Made by a program: the position numbers and the translations under genes | Notes under the pieces: generated by a model | Database searches by the model: none | What the model was told of the DNA's origin: nothing | What the model saw: only the letters and a program-made list of their open reading frames with translations | In this document: positions 25,595 to 34,938 of the stretch, one piece after another | Layout: each line of letters starts with the position of its first letter | Numbering within the stretch: position 1 is the first letter of the stretch | Source: an uncultured Erysipelotrichaceae bacterium | GTDB lineage: Bacteria > Bacillota_I > Bacilli_A > Erysipelotrichales > Erysipelotrichaceae | Assembly (NCBI GenBank): GCA_945877405.1 | Contig: CAMCSA010000007.1 | Coordinates: forward strand, 1-63,031 | DNA: 63,031 nucleotides | Reading direction: 5' to 3'

Positions 25595-27721
25595 ATGCCT
25601 GCAATGCGTGCATATCTGGATGATTTTGGAAGTATTACGATATGGATGGAAAAAAACTTCTATGGCGGGAAGAGTGACAGCTTTTTCCTTGTCGCAGAAG
25701 ATGGCTATATGAAGGAACTGGTTGTCAAAAAACTTGTGGAACACGATACACGTGTCAAATATGAGATGACCTGTCCAAGTGATCTGCCGTTTGGCAAAGA
25801 TTATAAAGTCAGAGAAATACATGGTCTGACGGTACCGCTTGAAATCCGCATGATTGTCAAGCGTCCGGAATTCAACCGGCTTTTTGAATATAAGGGAAAT
25901 GACCTTGGTGCAACCTATACACCAAAGCATACCGATTTTGCCTTATGGGCGCCAACAGCTGTGTCTGTTACCATTCAGATCACACTGTCAGGTAAAAAAT
26001 ATACATTCCCGATGGAACGTTCAGAACGAGGGGTATGGCGTCTTTCCATTAAGGGAAATCTGCGCCATGCACTGTATGTATACTTTGTGGAAAGAAACGG
26101 ACAGGTTGTCCGTACCATTGATCCATATGGTTTAAGCTCGGATGGAAATGCATATCACAGTGCAGTTATCGATCTTTCTCAGCTGGAAGCTGTGGAAAAG
26201 GTAAAGCCGGCAACGGAGTCATGTTGTGGAGTGGATGCAGTGATTTATGAAGCAAGTGTGCGTGATATGACATCACTGCCATCTTCCAATACAAAAGGAC
26301 ATAGCACGTTCAATGCACTTTGTGAAACTGGTACAACCTACGATGGTATTCCAACCGGATTTGATCATCTGTGTTCACTTGGTATTACACATGTACAGCT
26401 GATGCCTGTCCTTGATTTTGCAACAGTAGATGAATATCATCCTTCCAGAAATTACAACTGGGGTTATGATCCGGCGCAGTATATTACACTGGATGGTAGC
26501 TATTCTTCAGATCCGAGAGATCCATATGCAAGAATGATTGAATTCAGACGTCTTGTGTCAAAATTCCATGCCCAGGACATCAGAGTTAATCTCGATGTAG
26601 TCTATAACCATATGTATGATGTGGATTCTTCTCCTTTCCACAGAGTTCTTCCATATTATTATTTCCGTTATACCGATAACGGTAATCTTTCCAATGGCAG
26701 CTATTGTGGTAATGATTTTGCTTCCGATACATCGATGGGCAGAAGATATCTGATTCATGCGATTGAAACACTGATGAAGATCTATGATGTGGATGGTTTC
26801 CGTTTCGATCTGATGGGCGTTCTGGATGTCGATACGATGAATCTGATCCTCAAAAAAGCACGTTCCATCAAAAAGGATGCGATGATCTATGGGGAAGGAT
26901 GGGATCTGCCTACATCTCTGGATTTCAGACGCAAGGCAATGATTGTCAATCAGGATCTGATGCCGCATATCGGTCACTTCAATGATTTCTTCCGTGATGT
27001 CACAAAGGGAAAGACATCAGATGATGGTAAATATGACCGTGGCTATCTGACTGGGGATATCGGCATGAGTTTCTCCATCTTAAGTGCACTTGCAGGAAGT
27101 GTCATGACAACACCACTGTTCAAACGCTTTGAAGAACCGGATCAGTCCATCAATGGAGCTGAAACACATGATAATCTGACGGTCTGGGATAAGATGCACT
27201 ATTGCTGCAGCAATGATACTAGAGAAGTGCGTTATCAGAAGATGAAAATGATCATTCTCTCCATGTTTGTATCTCAGGGGATTCCATTCCTGCATGAAGG
27301 TATTGAATTTTGTGGAACAAAGAAAGATAATCCGAATTCCTATAACTCACCAGATCATATCAACGGCATGGACTGGCAAAGAGCAAGATTCAATCGTCAT
27401 ATGATTGAATATACAAGAAAGTGCATCGCTTTAAGAAAGAAGTATCCGGAATTCCGCTTGCATACAAGCAAGGAAATCTATGCACAGGTACTGTTATCCC
27501 ATCGTGATGATGGTACGGTATCCTATACAATACAGGCGGCTGATCCAACATGTGGATATAAGAAAGTACTTGTACTCATCAATCCGATGGATCGAGAGTT
27601 CAATTATTCCTGTGAAGAAGGATGGCAGCTTATCTTTGATACCGATGGCAACAGCCATGAGGAACACCTCCATAACATGCATCTTCCGGCAAGAAGCATG
27701 CTTGTATTCAGACAGAATTGA
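25595..27721 (+). CDS. pulA: Type I pullulanase (glycogen debranching)
   Basis: The 708-residue GH13 enzyme has N-terminal beta domains including a CBM48 (FALWAPTAVSV), the type I pullulanase motif YNWGYDP, nucleophile D405 (DGFRFDLMG), acid/base E434 (YGEGWDLP) and D526 (ETHDNLT). It hydrolyses alpha-1,6 bonds. There is no signal peptide, so it should act in the cytoplasm on phosphorylase-limit glycogen rather than on dietary pullulan. It lies 25 bases after the glgP terminator, with a GGGGGAG ribosome site. Confidence 0.95.
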   Translation: MPAMRAYLDDFGSITIWMEKNFYGGKSDSFFLVAEDGYMKELVVKKLVEHDTRVKYEMTCPSDLPFGKDYKVREIHGLTVPLEIRMIVKRPEFNRLFEYKGNDLGATYTPKHTDFALWAPTAVSVTIQITLSGKKYTFPMERSERGVWRLSIKGNLRHALYVYFVERNGQVVRTIDPYGLSSDGNAYHSAVIDLSQLEAVEKVKPATESCCGVDAVIYEASVRDMTSLPSSNTKGHSTFNALCETGTTYDGIPTGFDHLCSLGITHVQLMPVLDFATVDEYHPSRNYNWGYDPAQYITLDGSYSSDPRDPYARMIEFRRLVSKFHAQDIRVNLDVVYNHMYDVDSSPFHRVLPYYYFRYTDNGNLSNGSYCGNDFASDTSMGRRYLIHAIETLMKIYDVDGFRFDLMGVLDVDTMNLILKKARSIKKDAMIYGEGWDLPTSLDFRRKAMIVNQDLMPHIGHFNDFFRDVTKGKTSDDGKYDRGYLTGDIGMSFSILSALAGSVMTTPLFKRFEEPDQSINGAETHDNLTVWDKMHYCCSNDTREVRYQKMKMIILSMFVSQGIPFLHEGIEFCGTKKDNPNSYNSPDHINGMDWQRARFNRHMIEYTRKCIALRKKYPEFRLHTSKEIYAQVLLSHRDDGTVSYTIQAADPTCGYKKVLVLINPMDREFNYSCEEGWQLIFDTDGNSHEEHLHNMHLPARSMLVFRQN

Positions 27722-27736
27722 GGGCATTTTGAGAAA

Positions 27737-27770
27737 GACCACTGCTGAAAAGAGGCGGTGGTCCTGTTTG
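27737..27770 (+). terminator. Probable terminator after pulA
   Basis: GACCAC-t-GC ... GC-g-GTGGTC (27737-27763), one internal mismatch, followed by CTGTTTGTT. Confidence 0.55.
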
Positions 27771-27846
27771 TTGATAAGCATTTCGATGTATCTTTTGAAA
27801 GTGTCAGATGCAGGGAAGATGGTACAGAAGTGCGTTTTTATAAAAT

Positions 27847-27926
27847 GTCGCCTGTCAGGCGACCAACAGCATTGTAAAGCAGAATATAATTCCGAATGTA
27901 AGTAGGAAACGGATTAAGCAGTTTCC
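27847..27926 (+). promoter_or_regulatory. Leader with palindrome and hairpin before the unknown gene
   Basis: GTCGCCTGTCAGGCGAC (27847-27863) is an 8+1+8 palindrome that can also fold as a 6-bp hairpin. GGAAAC ... GTTTCC (27905-27926) forms a second hairpin just before the GGGAG ribosome site of the 27944 gene. They may be an operator plus an RNA leader. Confidence 0.4.
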
Positions 27927-27943
27927 GGACAGGGAGAATTCAA

Positions 27944-28333
27944 ATGAAACCAGGTGCGAAAGATATTCTGAAAGTCAGAATTACAAAGTCGGTATTCGAT
28001 GTTGATGCGCTATGTATTCACACACGTTACGTTTATGAAATATTACCAGATGGCGAAATTATATATTCGATCAAAGAGAAGGGGATAAGAAAAGCTGTAG
28101 AAAGATATTCGTATCATAATGCCACTATAAATGACTACACAGAACTGTGTAAACGGATTAATGCATGTATCGAAAAGGCAGATACGTTGAATGAGTACAC
28201 GAATGATACAGGTACAGAGGTCATACTGTACAGACCTTTCAGTCGGAAAGAAATAATGGATGGTGGATATGGAAGAGAAGACGAAGATCTGCGAAGAATT
28301 GTGTTTCACTATATTTACAGATTCTGCGGATAA
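27944..28333 (+). CDS. Hypothetical protein, 129 residues
   Basis: I do not recognise this protein. It is soluble, mixed alpha/beta by eye, with no signal peptide, membrane helix or metal motif. The start follows GGGAGAATTCAA. Its lysines are mostly AAA, unlike the flanking glg genes, and it is followed by about 440 bases without a clear gene. Those features are compatible with a late-acquired or fast-evolving gene. The C-terminal half is rich in charged residues (GREDEDLRR). Confidence 0.6.
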   Translation: MKPGAKDILKVRITKSVFDVDALCIHTRYVYEILPDGEIIYSIKEKGIRKAVERYSYHNATINDYTELCKRINACIEKADTLNEYTNDTGTEVILYRPFSRKEIMDGGYGREDEDLRRIVFHYIYRFCG

Positions 28334-28765
28334 AGTTTATAAAGGATGATGTGTTTCACACCATCATTCCACTGACACCAGTCACTGCTGGATAGGTTGG
28401 TCCCAATAACGCAATTGATGAAAAGACTCATGATAAAATTCTTGCGTTTTGTGTGATTCCTCATTCAAAAGCAGAAAACGCAGAATACTATAAAACACAA
28501 AGAGTTTTACGAACAGATATCTGTGTCGGTTGCTTGATGTACGAAACCTTCAAATGATACTCTCGGATAAACCTGGAAGCAAAAGTATATTACAGTTCAA
28601 TCTGAATAAATAAGGGCACAGGATATACAGTATAGCCAGTACAGGAAAGAAGACTGTATTCCGGAATAACGAATGATGATATAGGGATATCCATTCATCC
28701 AGATTGCATTCCTGTAATTGTTTCTGTTCACACTGTCACTGCACAACAAATGCAGTGACTTTTGT
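28334..28765 (+). other. Gene-poor region, possible remnants
   Basis: A hairpin ATGATG-TGT / ACA-C-CATCAT (28345-28368) may end the preceding gene, but has no T run. A short open frame at about 28398-28557 (53 codons, ending in CVGCLMYETFK) has no ribosome site and no recognisable relative, so it may be a decayed gene. Nothing else is supported. Confidence 0.4.
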
Positions 28766-28771
28766 TATAAT
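28763..28771 (+). promoter_or_regulatory. Extended -10 of the DUF885 gene
   Basis: TGTTATAAT is a perfect extended -10 ending at 28771. Transcription would begin at about 28778, giving a 21-base leader that contains AAGGAG before ATG 28799. No -35 is apparent, as is usual for extended -10 promoters. Confidence 0.6.
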
Positions 28772-28798
28772 GGGGATATGAATAAGGAGACCTGCTAT

Positions 28799-30652
28799 AT
28801 GCGTATACAATATAAGATCATGACAGCAGTCATATCTGCTTCTCTGTTATGTCCAATAATGAATGTACCTGTTGTGGCAGAGGAACAGGATTTTGATACA
28901 TTTCTGAATGAATGCTTTGTTCAGCTTGTTGATAAGGATTACCTGACGGTGCATTATTCCCTGAAAAATCCGGAGAACTATGGTGTGACTGTACCGGAGC
29001 CATCTTTGGGTGAAATATCCTGGGATGATTATGAACAGGACCGTGAAGAAGCGAAGGCAATGCTGGACAGGCTTCTTGGTTATGATAGAGATTCATTAAC
29101 GGAACAACAGAAAAATGAATATGATTCTCTGGAATCATATCTGAACGATATGATTACTCTGAATACATATCCATACTTTGACTTTGCTTTCTATGCCTCA
29201 GGTGGTGTGCTGGATGCCATTCAGACAAATCTTTCAGAATTCACATTTTATACAGAAGAGGATTTTGAAGATTATCTCGAAATTGTTGCGGATGTGGATG
29301 ACTATCTGGATGACTGTCTGGAACTGACACAGATCCAGGCGGAAGCCGGTTATTTTCTGAATGAAGGACAGTTGAATGAAACACTGGATGCGATTGATGC
29401 CTTTCTGGAAAAAACAGATGATAATGCGCTGATCATCAGTTTCAATGATGCTGTGGATGCGTATGAAGGACTGGATGAAGGGACGGTACAGTCACTCAAG
29501 GATCGTAATGCACAGTTAATCAAAGAGGAAGTCATTCCTGCCTATGAAGAAGTATCTTCCACATTGCGCTCACTTGCAGGCAGCCGAAAGGGTGGCGATG
29601 CTGTATGTGACTTGGAAGGTGGAAAGGAATACTATGAAGCCCTGGCTGTATCAAAGACAGGTAAGGATGCAGATGTACAGAGCCTTCTGGATACATGCAA
29701 CAGCTTTCTGAAACGTGCCATGCAGGATTATCTTGCGGTGATTCAGAAAGAAGACTATTCCTTTATGTATGAGACCATTGAAATGGAATCTGCTGAGGAA
29801 ATACTGGATTATCTGCATGAACAGATGAGGGATATTCCTGAGATGCCGGAAGCACAATGGAGCGTCAGTTATCTTGATCCAAGTATTGCTTCTGATTCCA
29901 TCAATGCATACTATGTCATTCCACCGGTGGATGATCGCAGCAGCAATGTTATGAAGATCAATGGCGATAATGTATATGATACAAACAGTCTGTATGAAAC
30001 ACTTGCACACGAAGGGTTCCCGGGACACATGTATCAGAATGTTATTTATTATGAAGACGGCCAGAGTGTGATGCGTTATCTGACTTCTCCGATTGGTTAT
30101 ACCGAAGGATGGGCAATGTATGCGGAAATGCTGGGATGGAGCTGGTCTCCGTTATCTGATGATGCCAATACATACAATGCCCTTTCCACAGCAATCAACT
30201 ATGTACTGGATGCGGCTGTGGATCTAGGCGTCAATGGTCTTGGCTGGAGCATAGAAGATGTAGAAAAATACCTGGAACAGCAGGGGTTCAATACTTCCAT
30301 TGCGGAAGCACTGTATGAGTTTGTAACATTACAGCCTGGTGTGATTCTTCCGTATGGTTATGGGCTTGCAGAAATGATGAATCTTCGCTATGAGGCACAG
30401 GACGTATTAAAGGATGATTTCAAAGCGGAAGACTATCATGAAGTGATTCTGAATGGTGGCGCAAGACCATTTGAAAAGGTGGAAGCAGATGTTCATACAT
30501 GGCTGTATGGAACAGACAGTCCTGCACCAGCTGTGGAAAAAAGCGGGATGTCACCTGTAATGATGGCGGTATTTGGTGGTGTGGCAGTATTTGCTGTAGT
30601 GATGATTGTTGTGGTGATCAATGGACGGAGGAAAAAGAAACATGGAGCATAA
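28799..30652 (+). CDS. DUF885 family zinc-peptidase-like protein, exported and C-terminally anchored
   Basis: The 617-residue protein has an N-terminal signal peptide (about 25 residues, ending near VVAEEQ). A large helical DUF885 domain carries the HExxxGH-type motif HEGFPGH (H404, E405, H410). The C terminus (about 583-606) is a membrane helix followed by the basic stop-transfer RRKKKHGA. It is predicted to be a cell-surface metallopeptidase; substrates are unknown. I use ATG 28799 because of AAGGAG 9 bases upstream; ATG 28778 is also in frame. ung begins inside its last codons. Confidence 0.85.
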   Translation: MRIQYKIMTAVISASLLCPIMNVPVVAEEQDFDTFLNECFVQLVDKDYLTVHYSLKNPENYGVTVPEPSLGEISWDDYEQDREEAKAMLDRLLGYDRDSLTEQQKNEYDSLESYLNDMITLNTYPYFDFAFYASGGVLDAIQTNLSEFTFYTEEDFEDYLEIVADVDDYLDDCLELTQIQAEAGYFLNEGQLNETLDAIDAFLEKTDDNALIISFNDAVDAYEGLDEGTVQSLKDRNAQLIKEEVIPAYEEVSSTLRSLAGSRKGGDAVCDLEGGKEYYEALAVSKTGKDADVQSLLDTCNSFLKRAMQDYLAVIQKEDYSFMYETIEMESAEEILDYLHEQMRDIPEMPEAQWSVSYLDPSIASDSINAYYVIPPVDDRSSNVMKINGDNVYDTNSLYETLAHEGFPGHMYQNVIYYEDGQSVMRYLTSPIGYTEGWAMYAEMLGWSWSPLSDDANTYNALSTAINYVLDAAVDLGVNGLGWSIEDVEKYLEQQGFNTSIAEALYEFVTLQPGVILPYGYGLAEMMNLRYEAQDVLKDDFKAEDYHEVILNGGARPFEKVEADVHTWLYGTDSPAPAVEKSGMSPVMMAVFGGVAVFAVVMIVVVINGRRKKKHGA

Positions 30653-31313
30653 TGATTGGTGGCCATGGCTGCAGGAAGAGTGGCAGCAACCATATTTCAG
30701 ACAGCTCTCTGCCTTTGTGCATGAACAGTACGAAAAACATGAAGTGTACCCGCCAAAACATCTTGTCTTTTCTGCTTTTGAAAGCTGTACATATAAAGAT
30801 ATCAGTGTTGTGATTTTGGGACAGGATCCATACCATGAACCAGGTCAGGCACATGGCATGTGTTTTTCCGTATGTCCAGGTGTTATGACGCCTCCTTCTT
30901 TACGGAACATCTATCAAGAACTGCAGCAGGAACTTGGCTGCAGGATTCCCAATAACGGATATCTGATGCCTTGGGCAAAGCAGGGGGTATTTCTTCTCAA
31001 TGCTGTGATGACAGTGGAAAGAGGAAAGGCAAACAGTCATGCCGGGAAAGGATGGGAAACCTTTACGGATCATGTCATTGCCCATATCAATGAGAAAACT
31101 GAACCTGTTGTCTTTCTGCTTTGGGGAAGAAATGCCAGAGCGAAAGCAAAGATGATTGATCATAACAGGCATCTTGTGCTGGAATGTGCGCATCCATCCC
31201 CATTGAGTGCTTATCATGGATTCTTCGGCTGTAATCATTTTGTGCAGGCAAATGCATTCCTGAAAGCCCATGGCAGAAATGAAATCAACTGGCAGATACC
31301 GGATCTTTTATGA
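30642..31313 (+). CDS. ung: Uracil-DNA glycosylase
   Basis: The 223-residue family-1 UDG has the water-activating loop GQDPYHEPGQAHG and the DNA-intercalation loop HPSPLSAYHGFFG. It removes uracil from DNA to start base-excision repair. ATG 30642 has GGAGG 9 bases upstream within the DUF885 gene and overlaps its end by 11 bases. folC follows with a 4-base overlap. Confidence 0.97.
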   Translation: MEHNDWWPWLQEEWQQPYFRQLSAFVHEQYEKHEVYPPKHLVFSAFESCTYKDISVVILGQDPYHEPGQAHGMCFSVCPGVMTPPSLRNIYQELQQELGCRIPNNGYLMPWAKQGVFLLNAVMTVERGKANSHAGKGWETFTDHVIAHINEKTEPVVFLLWGRNARAKAKMIDHNRHLVLECAHPSPLSAYHGFFGCNHFVQANAFLKAHGRNEINWQIPDLL

Positions 31314-32521
31314 ATGAAAAGAAATACGATGAAAACTGGGTCATGACAAGAAGAAATCCCAATCATGGCCTGCATCCGATCAAAGAAGCACTTGCTAGAC
31401 ACAGCAATCCACAGAATGATCTGAAATTCATTCATGTTGCCGGAACAAACGGGAAGGGATCGGTATGCTGCTATATCAGGGATGTGCTTGTGGCACATGG
31501 TTATCGGACTGGGATGTTCACTTCTCCCCATCTGGTACATCATTTCGACCGGATCACAGTCAATGGCACATGGATTTCCAAACAGGATTACCAGGAAATC
31601 CTTGATGCATGCATCGATGATATTCTGGAGTTGGATCTTGGCATGTTTGAGATCGCATTGCTGATTGGACTCATTCATTTCAAAAAGCAGAAAACAGATT
31701 ATGTTGTATTGGAGTGTGGACTAGGAGGAAGGTTGGATAATACCAATGTCATTCCTTCCCCTGTGATCAGTGTGATCACAACAATCGGTTCTGATCATGC
31801 CGCATTACTGGGAAACAGAGTGCAACAGGTGGCATTTGAAAAAGCAGGCATCATCCGGGAACATGTACCGGTATGTGTCGGGCTTGTTTCAAAGCAAGCA
31901 AGGCGTGTGATTGCTGCTGTGGCTGATCGAAAACATGCACCGATTACATTTACACCTGAAGTGCGGGTAATTGAAACGGATGAATTTGCGTATGAGCATG
32001 ATGTTTACGAACTTTCATCTGCTGCTTCCTATCAGAAAGAAAACGCACTGCTTGCATTAAGGGTTCTGAAATCCATTGGAATTGATATTCATGATGACGC
32101 AACGAAACAGGCACTGCACAAAAGCAGCTGGAAAGGCAGGTTTGAAAAAGTTGGAACACATCCGGATATCTATCTAGATGGTGCCCATAATAAAGAAGGA
32201 ATTGAAGCCCTTGTCAGAAACTATGACCGTCTGAGCAGACCTGTTATTACGGTGTTTTCAGCTTTGAAGGACAAACCGGGAAGGTGGATGGCATCAGAAC
32301 TGTCACAGGTCAGTGATGAACTGATTATCACAAGTATTAATAACGGAAGATTTGATTCCATGGATTCTCTTTCAGTAGGTGGTGCAATCATGGTTGCAGA
32401 TGAGAATCAGGCGGTAGATGAAGCAATCAGACTTGCAGGTGAAAACGGTACAGTTGTCATCTGCGGTTCTCTGTATTTTATTTCAGATATCCGCAGAAGA
32501 TGGAAAAAGGGACAGGATTGA
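31310..32521 (+). CDS. folC: Bifunctional folylpolyglutamate/dihydrofolate synthase
   Basis: The 403-residue Mur-ligase-family enzyme has the ATP loop GTNGKGSVC, the GLGGRLDNTNV segment, the HNKEG motif and a C-terminal domain starting near VFSALKDKPG. It adds glutamate to folates and may make dihydrofolate from dihydropteroate. No other folate gene is nearby. The start overlaps the ung stop (ATGA), and the gene ends inside a terminator stem. Confidence 0.94.
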   Translation: MNEKKYDENWVMTRRNPNHGLHPIKEALARHSNPQNDLKFIHVAGTNGKGSVCCYIRDVLVAHGYRTGMFTSPHLVHHFDRITVNGTWISKQDYQEILDACIDDILELDLGMFEIALLIGLIHFKKQKTDYVVLECGLGGRLDNTNVIPSPVISVITTIGSDHAALLGNRVQQVAFEKAGIIREHVPVCVGLVSKQARRVIAAVADRKHAPITFTPEVRVIETDEFAYEHDVYELSSAASYQKENALLALRVLKSIGIDIHDDATKQALHKSSWKGRFEKVGTHPDIYLDGAHNKEGIEALVRNYDRLSRPVITVFSALKDKPGRWMASELSQVSDELIITSINNGRFDSMDSLSVGGAIMVADENQAVDEAIRLAGENGTVVICGSLYFISDIRRRWKKGQD

Positions 32522-32545
32522 CGTGTTGTGCAATCCTGTTTTCAT
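32512..32545 (+). terminator. Terminator after folC
   Basis: Perfect 9-bp stem ACAGGATTG...CAATCCTGT with TTTTC, overlapping the folC stop codon. Confidence 0.85.
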
Positions 32546-32563
32546 GTGTTTTCTCAGAAAATG

Positions 32564-32577
32564 TGTAAACGCTATCA
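32564..32577 (+). promoter_or_regulatory. Catabolite-responsive element (cre) before glgC
   Basis: TGTAAACGCTATCA matches the cre consensus TGWAANCGNTNWCA at every defined position. Its centre lies about 60 bases before the expected transcription start, a position at which CcpA often activates rather than represses. Confidence 0.8.
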
Positions 32578-32618
32578 TTTTTTCACACAATTAACGTAAT
32601 CTTTGTGAAAAACGATGC

Positions 32619-32624
32619 TATAAT
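32619..32624 (+). promoter_or_regulatory. -10 element of the glgC-glgD-glgA promoter
   Basis: A perfect TATAAT. The -35 region at 17 bases (GTAATC) is poor, which is typical of promoters needing an activator. Confidence 0.6.
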
Positions 32625-32664
32625 TTAATCAGCTTAAATAAATGAATCATGGAGGCATATCATA

Positions 32665-33798
32665 ATGAGAGCAAACAACATGGCAGCAATGATACTCGCA
32701 GGTGGAAGAGGTAGCCGTCTTCACGACTTAACGAAAAAAGTTGCTAAGCCAGCCGTTCATTTTGGCGGCAAGTATCGTATTATCGATTTTCCATTAAGTA
32801 ACTGTGCAAACTCCGGCATTTCCAATGTTGGTGTTCTGACACAGTACGAATCCGTTCTTCTGAACGCTTACGTTGCTAAGGACCAGTTCTGGGGTCTTGA
32901 TACAAATGACGGTGGTGTCTATGTTCTGACACCTCGTGAAAGAGACCAAAAGGGCCTTGATGTTTATCGTGGTACAGCTGATGCCATCACACAGAACATT
33001 GACTTCCTGGATGAAATCAATCCGGAATATGTTCTGATTCTTTCTGGTGACCACATCTACAAGATGAACTATGAAAAGATGCTGGCTTATCACCAGATGA
33101 AGAATGCAGATGCAACAATCGCAGTATTACAGGTTCCTTTAAAAGAAGCATCCAGATTCGGTATCATGAACTGTGACGAAAACGACATGATCTACGAATT
33201 TGAAGAAAAGCCGGCACAGCCAAAGTCCAACCTGGCATCCATGGGTATCTATATCTTCTCCTACAAGACATTGAGAAAATATCTTGTTGCGGATGATAAG
33301 AATCCAAATTCCAATCACGACTTCGGTAAGGACATCATTCCTGCATATCTGAATGATGGACGTACACTGGCAGCTTACAGATTCAAGGGTTACTGGAAGG
33401 ATGTAGGAACTGTTGATTCTCTGTGGGAATCCAACATGGATCTGCTTAAGCCAGGTAACGAACTGGATCTTGGTGATACTTCCTGGAAGATCTATACAGA
33501 GGATGTCAACGCATTACCTCAGTATATCGGCGAAGAAGCTGTTGTTGAAAACGCATATATCACACAGGGTGCAGTTATCATGGGCGAAGTCAGAAACTCT
33601 GTCATCGGTACAGGATGTGAAGTCGGAAGAGGCGCAAAGGTTATTGATTCCGTCATTCAGCCAGGTGCTAAGATCGGCGAAGGCGCAAAGGTAACACGTT
33701 GCATCGTCGCAGACAATGTTGAAGTCGCACCAGGTGCAGTCTATGGCAGTGCTGACAGCGAGTCCATTGAACTTGTTGCCAAGAAGTATGCGGAATAA
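32665..33798 (+). CDS. glgC: Glucose-1-phosphate adenylyltransferase, catalytic subunit
   Basis: The 377-residue ADP-glucose pyrophosphorylase has the nucleotidyl-transferase loop [24 protein letters not shown], the Glc-1-P site [12 protein letters not shown] and a C-terminal left-handed beta-helix (VSSAEY-like hexapeptides). It makes ADP-glucose from glucose-1-P and ATP, the committed step of glycogen synthesis. GGAGG precedes ATG. It heads an operon with glgD (14-base gap) and glgA, behind a perfect cre. Lysine use is mainly AAG. Confidence 0.97.
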   Translation: MRANNMAAMILAGGRGSRLHDLTKKVAKPAVHFGGKYRIIDFPLSNCANSGISNVGVLTQYESVLLNAYVAKDQFWGLDTNDGGVYVLTPRERDQKGLDVYRGTADAITQNIDFLDEINPEYVLILSGDHIYKMNYEKMLAYHQMKNADATIAVLQVPLKEASRFGIMNCDENDMIYEFEEKPAQPKSNLASMGIYIFSYKTLRKYLVADDKNPNSNHDFGKDIIPAYLNDGRTLAAYRFKGYWKDVGTVDSLWESNMDLLKPGNELDLGDTSWKIYTEDVNALPQYIGEEAVVENAYITQGAVIMGEVRNSVIGTGCEVGRGAKVIDSVIQPGAKIGEGAKVTRCIVADNVEVAPGAVYGSADSESIELVAKKYAE

Positions 33799-33812
33799 AG
33801 GAGTCGAATAAC

Positions 33813-34925
33813 ATGAGAGCATTAGGTATTATCAATTTTGAAAACAGTAATGTGAATATCGGTGGTCTGGATGATTACCGTCCTGCACCGGCGATTGCCT
33901 TCCTTGGCAGATATCGTATTATCGACTTTATCCTTTCCAACTACACAAATTCCGGAATTGATAACGTTCAGGTTTACTGCAAGGAAAAGCCAAGAAATCT
34001 GATTGAACACCTTGGATCCGGTTCCCACTATAATATCAACTCCAAGCGTGGAAAACTGAGAATTCTCTATGGTGAAAAGAGCTTCTCCTCTCCTGTATAT
34101 AACCACGATGTAGCCAACTACATGCTGAATATGCAGTACATTGAAGAAGACACAAATCCATATGTCATCATCGCACCAAGCTATTTCATCTACAGTCTAG
34201 ATTTCTCTACTGTATTACAGACACATATTGAATCACACGCAGACATTACAGCTCTTTATACAAGCACAAATGATGCAAAGGTTCAGTTCCTTGGCTGTGA
34301 TACACTGGAGATGGATAAGGACAAGAAGGTTACAGGCTTTGGTACAAACCGTGGGAAGAAGAAGGCAAATACAATTTCCATGGAAGCTTATGTCATGACA
34401 AAGAAGCTGTTCATCGACCTTGTCAAGAAGGCTGCAGAAACATCTTCTCTGTACTGGCTGAAGGATATCATTGTTGATTCTGTTGAAGAACTCGATATCC
34501 GTGGTTATCAGGTAAGAGGCTATGTTGCATGTGTCAACTCTGCTTCTGAATATTTCCGAATCAACATGGAACTCAGAGACCGCAATGTTGCCAAGGGTCT
34601 GTTCAAGCCAGGATGGCCAGTCTACACACAGACAAACGACTCTGCTCCAACAACATATGCAACCGGTTCCTGTGTCAAGGGAAGTGTAGTCGCTAATGGA
34701 TGCTCTATTGAAGGTGAAGTAACTGATTCTGTGATCAGTCGTAACGTCACAGTCCGCAAGGGAGCAATCGTTAAGGATTCCATTATTCTTCCAGGTGCTT
34801 ATATCGGTGAAAATGTCAAGCTTGATCATGTCATCGTTGACAAGTATGCAATCATCCACCATGTCAAGGCTCTGACAGGTACAGATGAAGAACCGGTATA
34901 CGTTAAGAGAAGAGACCGTATCTAA
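33813..34925 (+). CDS. glgD: ADP-glucose pyrophosphorylase regulatory subunit GlgD
   Basis: The 370-residue GlgC paralogue is of the GlgD type found in Bacillota. The N-terminal loop is degenerate, beginning LGIINFENSNVNIGGLDDYRP instead of a GGxGxRLxxLT loop, while the beta-helix end is kept. Known GlgD proteins have little activity alone and form hetero-tetramers with GlgC, changing its kinetics. AAAGGAG precedes ATG 33813. The stop is 13 bases before the glgA start. Confidence 0.95.
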   Translation: MRALGIINFENSNVNIGGLDDYRPAPAIAFLGRYRIIDFILSNYTNSGIDNVQVYCKEKPRNLIEHLGSGSHYNINSKRGKLRILYGEKSFSSPVYNHDVANYMLNMQYIEEDTNPYVIIAPSYFIYSLDFSTVLQTHIESHADITALYTSTNDAKVQFLGCDTLEMDKDKKVTGFGTNRGKKKANTISMEAYVMTKKLFIDLVKKAAETSSLYWLKDIIVDSVEELDIRGYQVRGYVACVNSASEYFRINMELRDRNVAKGLFKPGWPVYTQTNDSAPTTYATGSCVKGSVVANGCSIEGEVTDSVISRNVTVRKGAIVKDSIILPGAYIGENVKLDHVIVDKYAIIHHVKALTGTDEEPVYVKRRDRI

Positions 34926-34938
34926 GGGGTATAAATAC

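Noticed and set aside
27841-27870. Intrinsic terminator at GTCGCCTGTCAGGCGAC
   Set aside because: There is no T run on either side, and a better terminator for pulA lies 85 bases upstream.
27480-27905. 141-codon frame overlapping the end of pulA
   Set aside because: Most of it is a shadow of the pulA coding region; the rest covers the terminator and leader hairpins.
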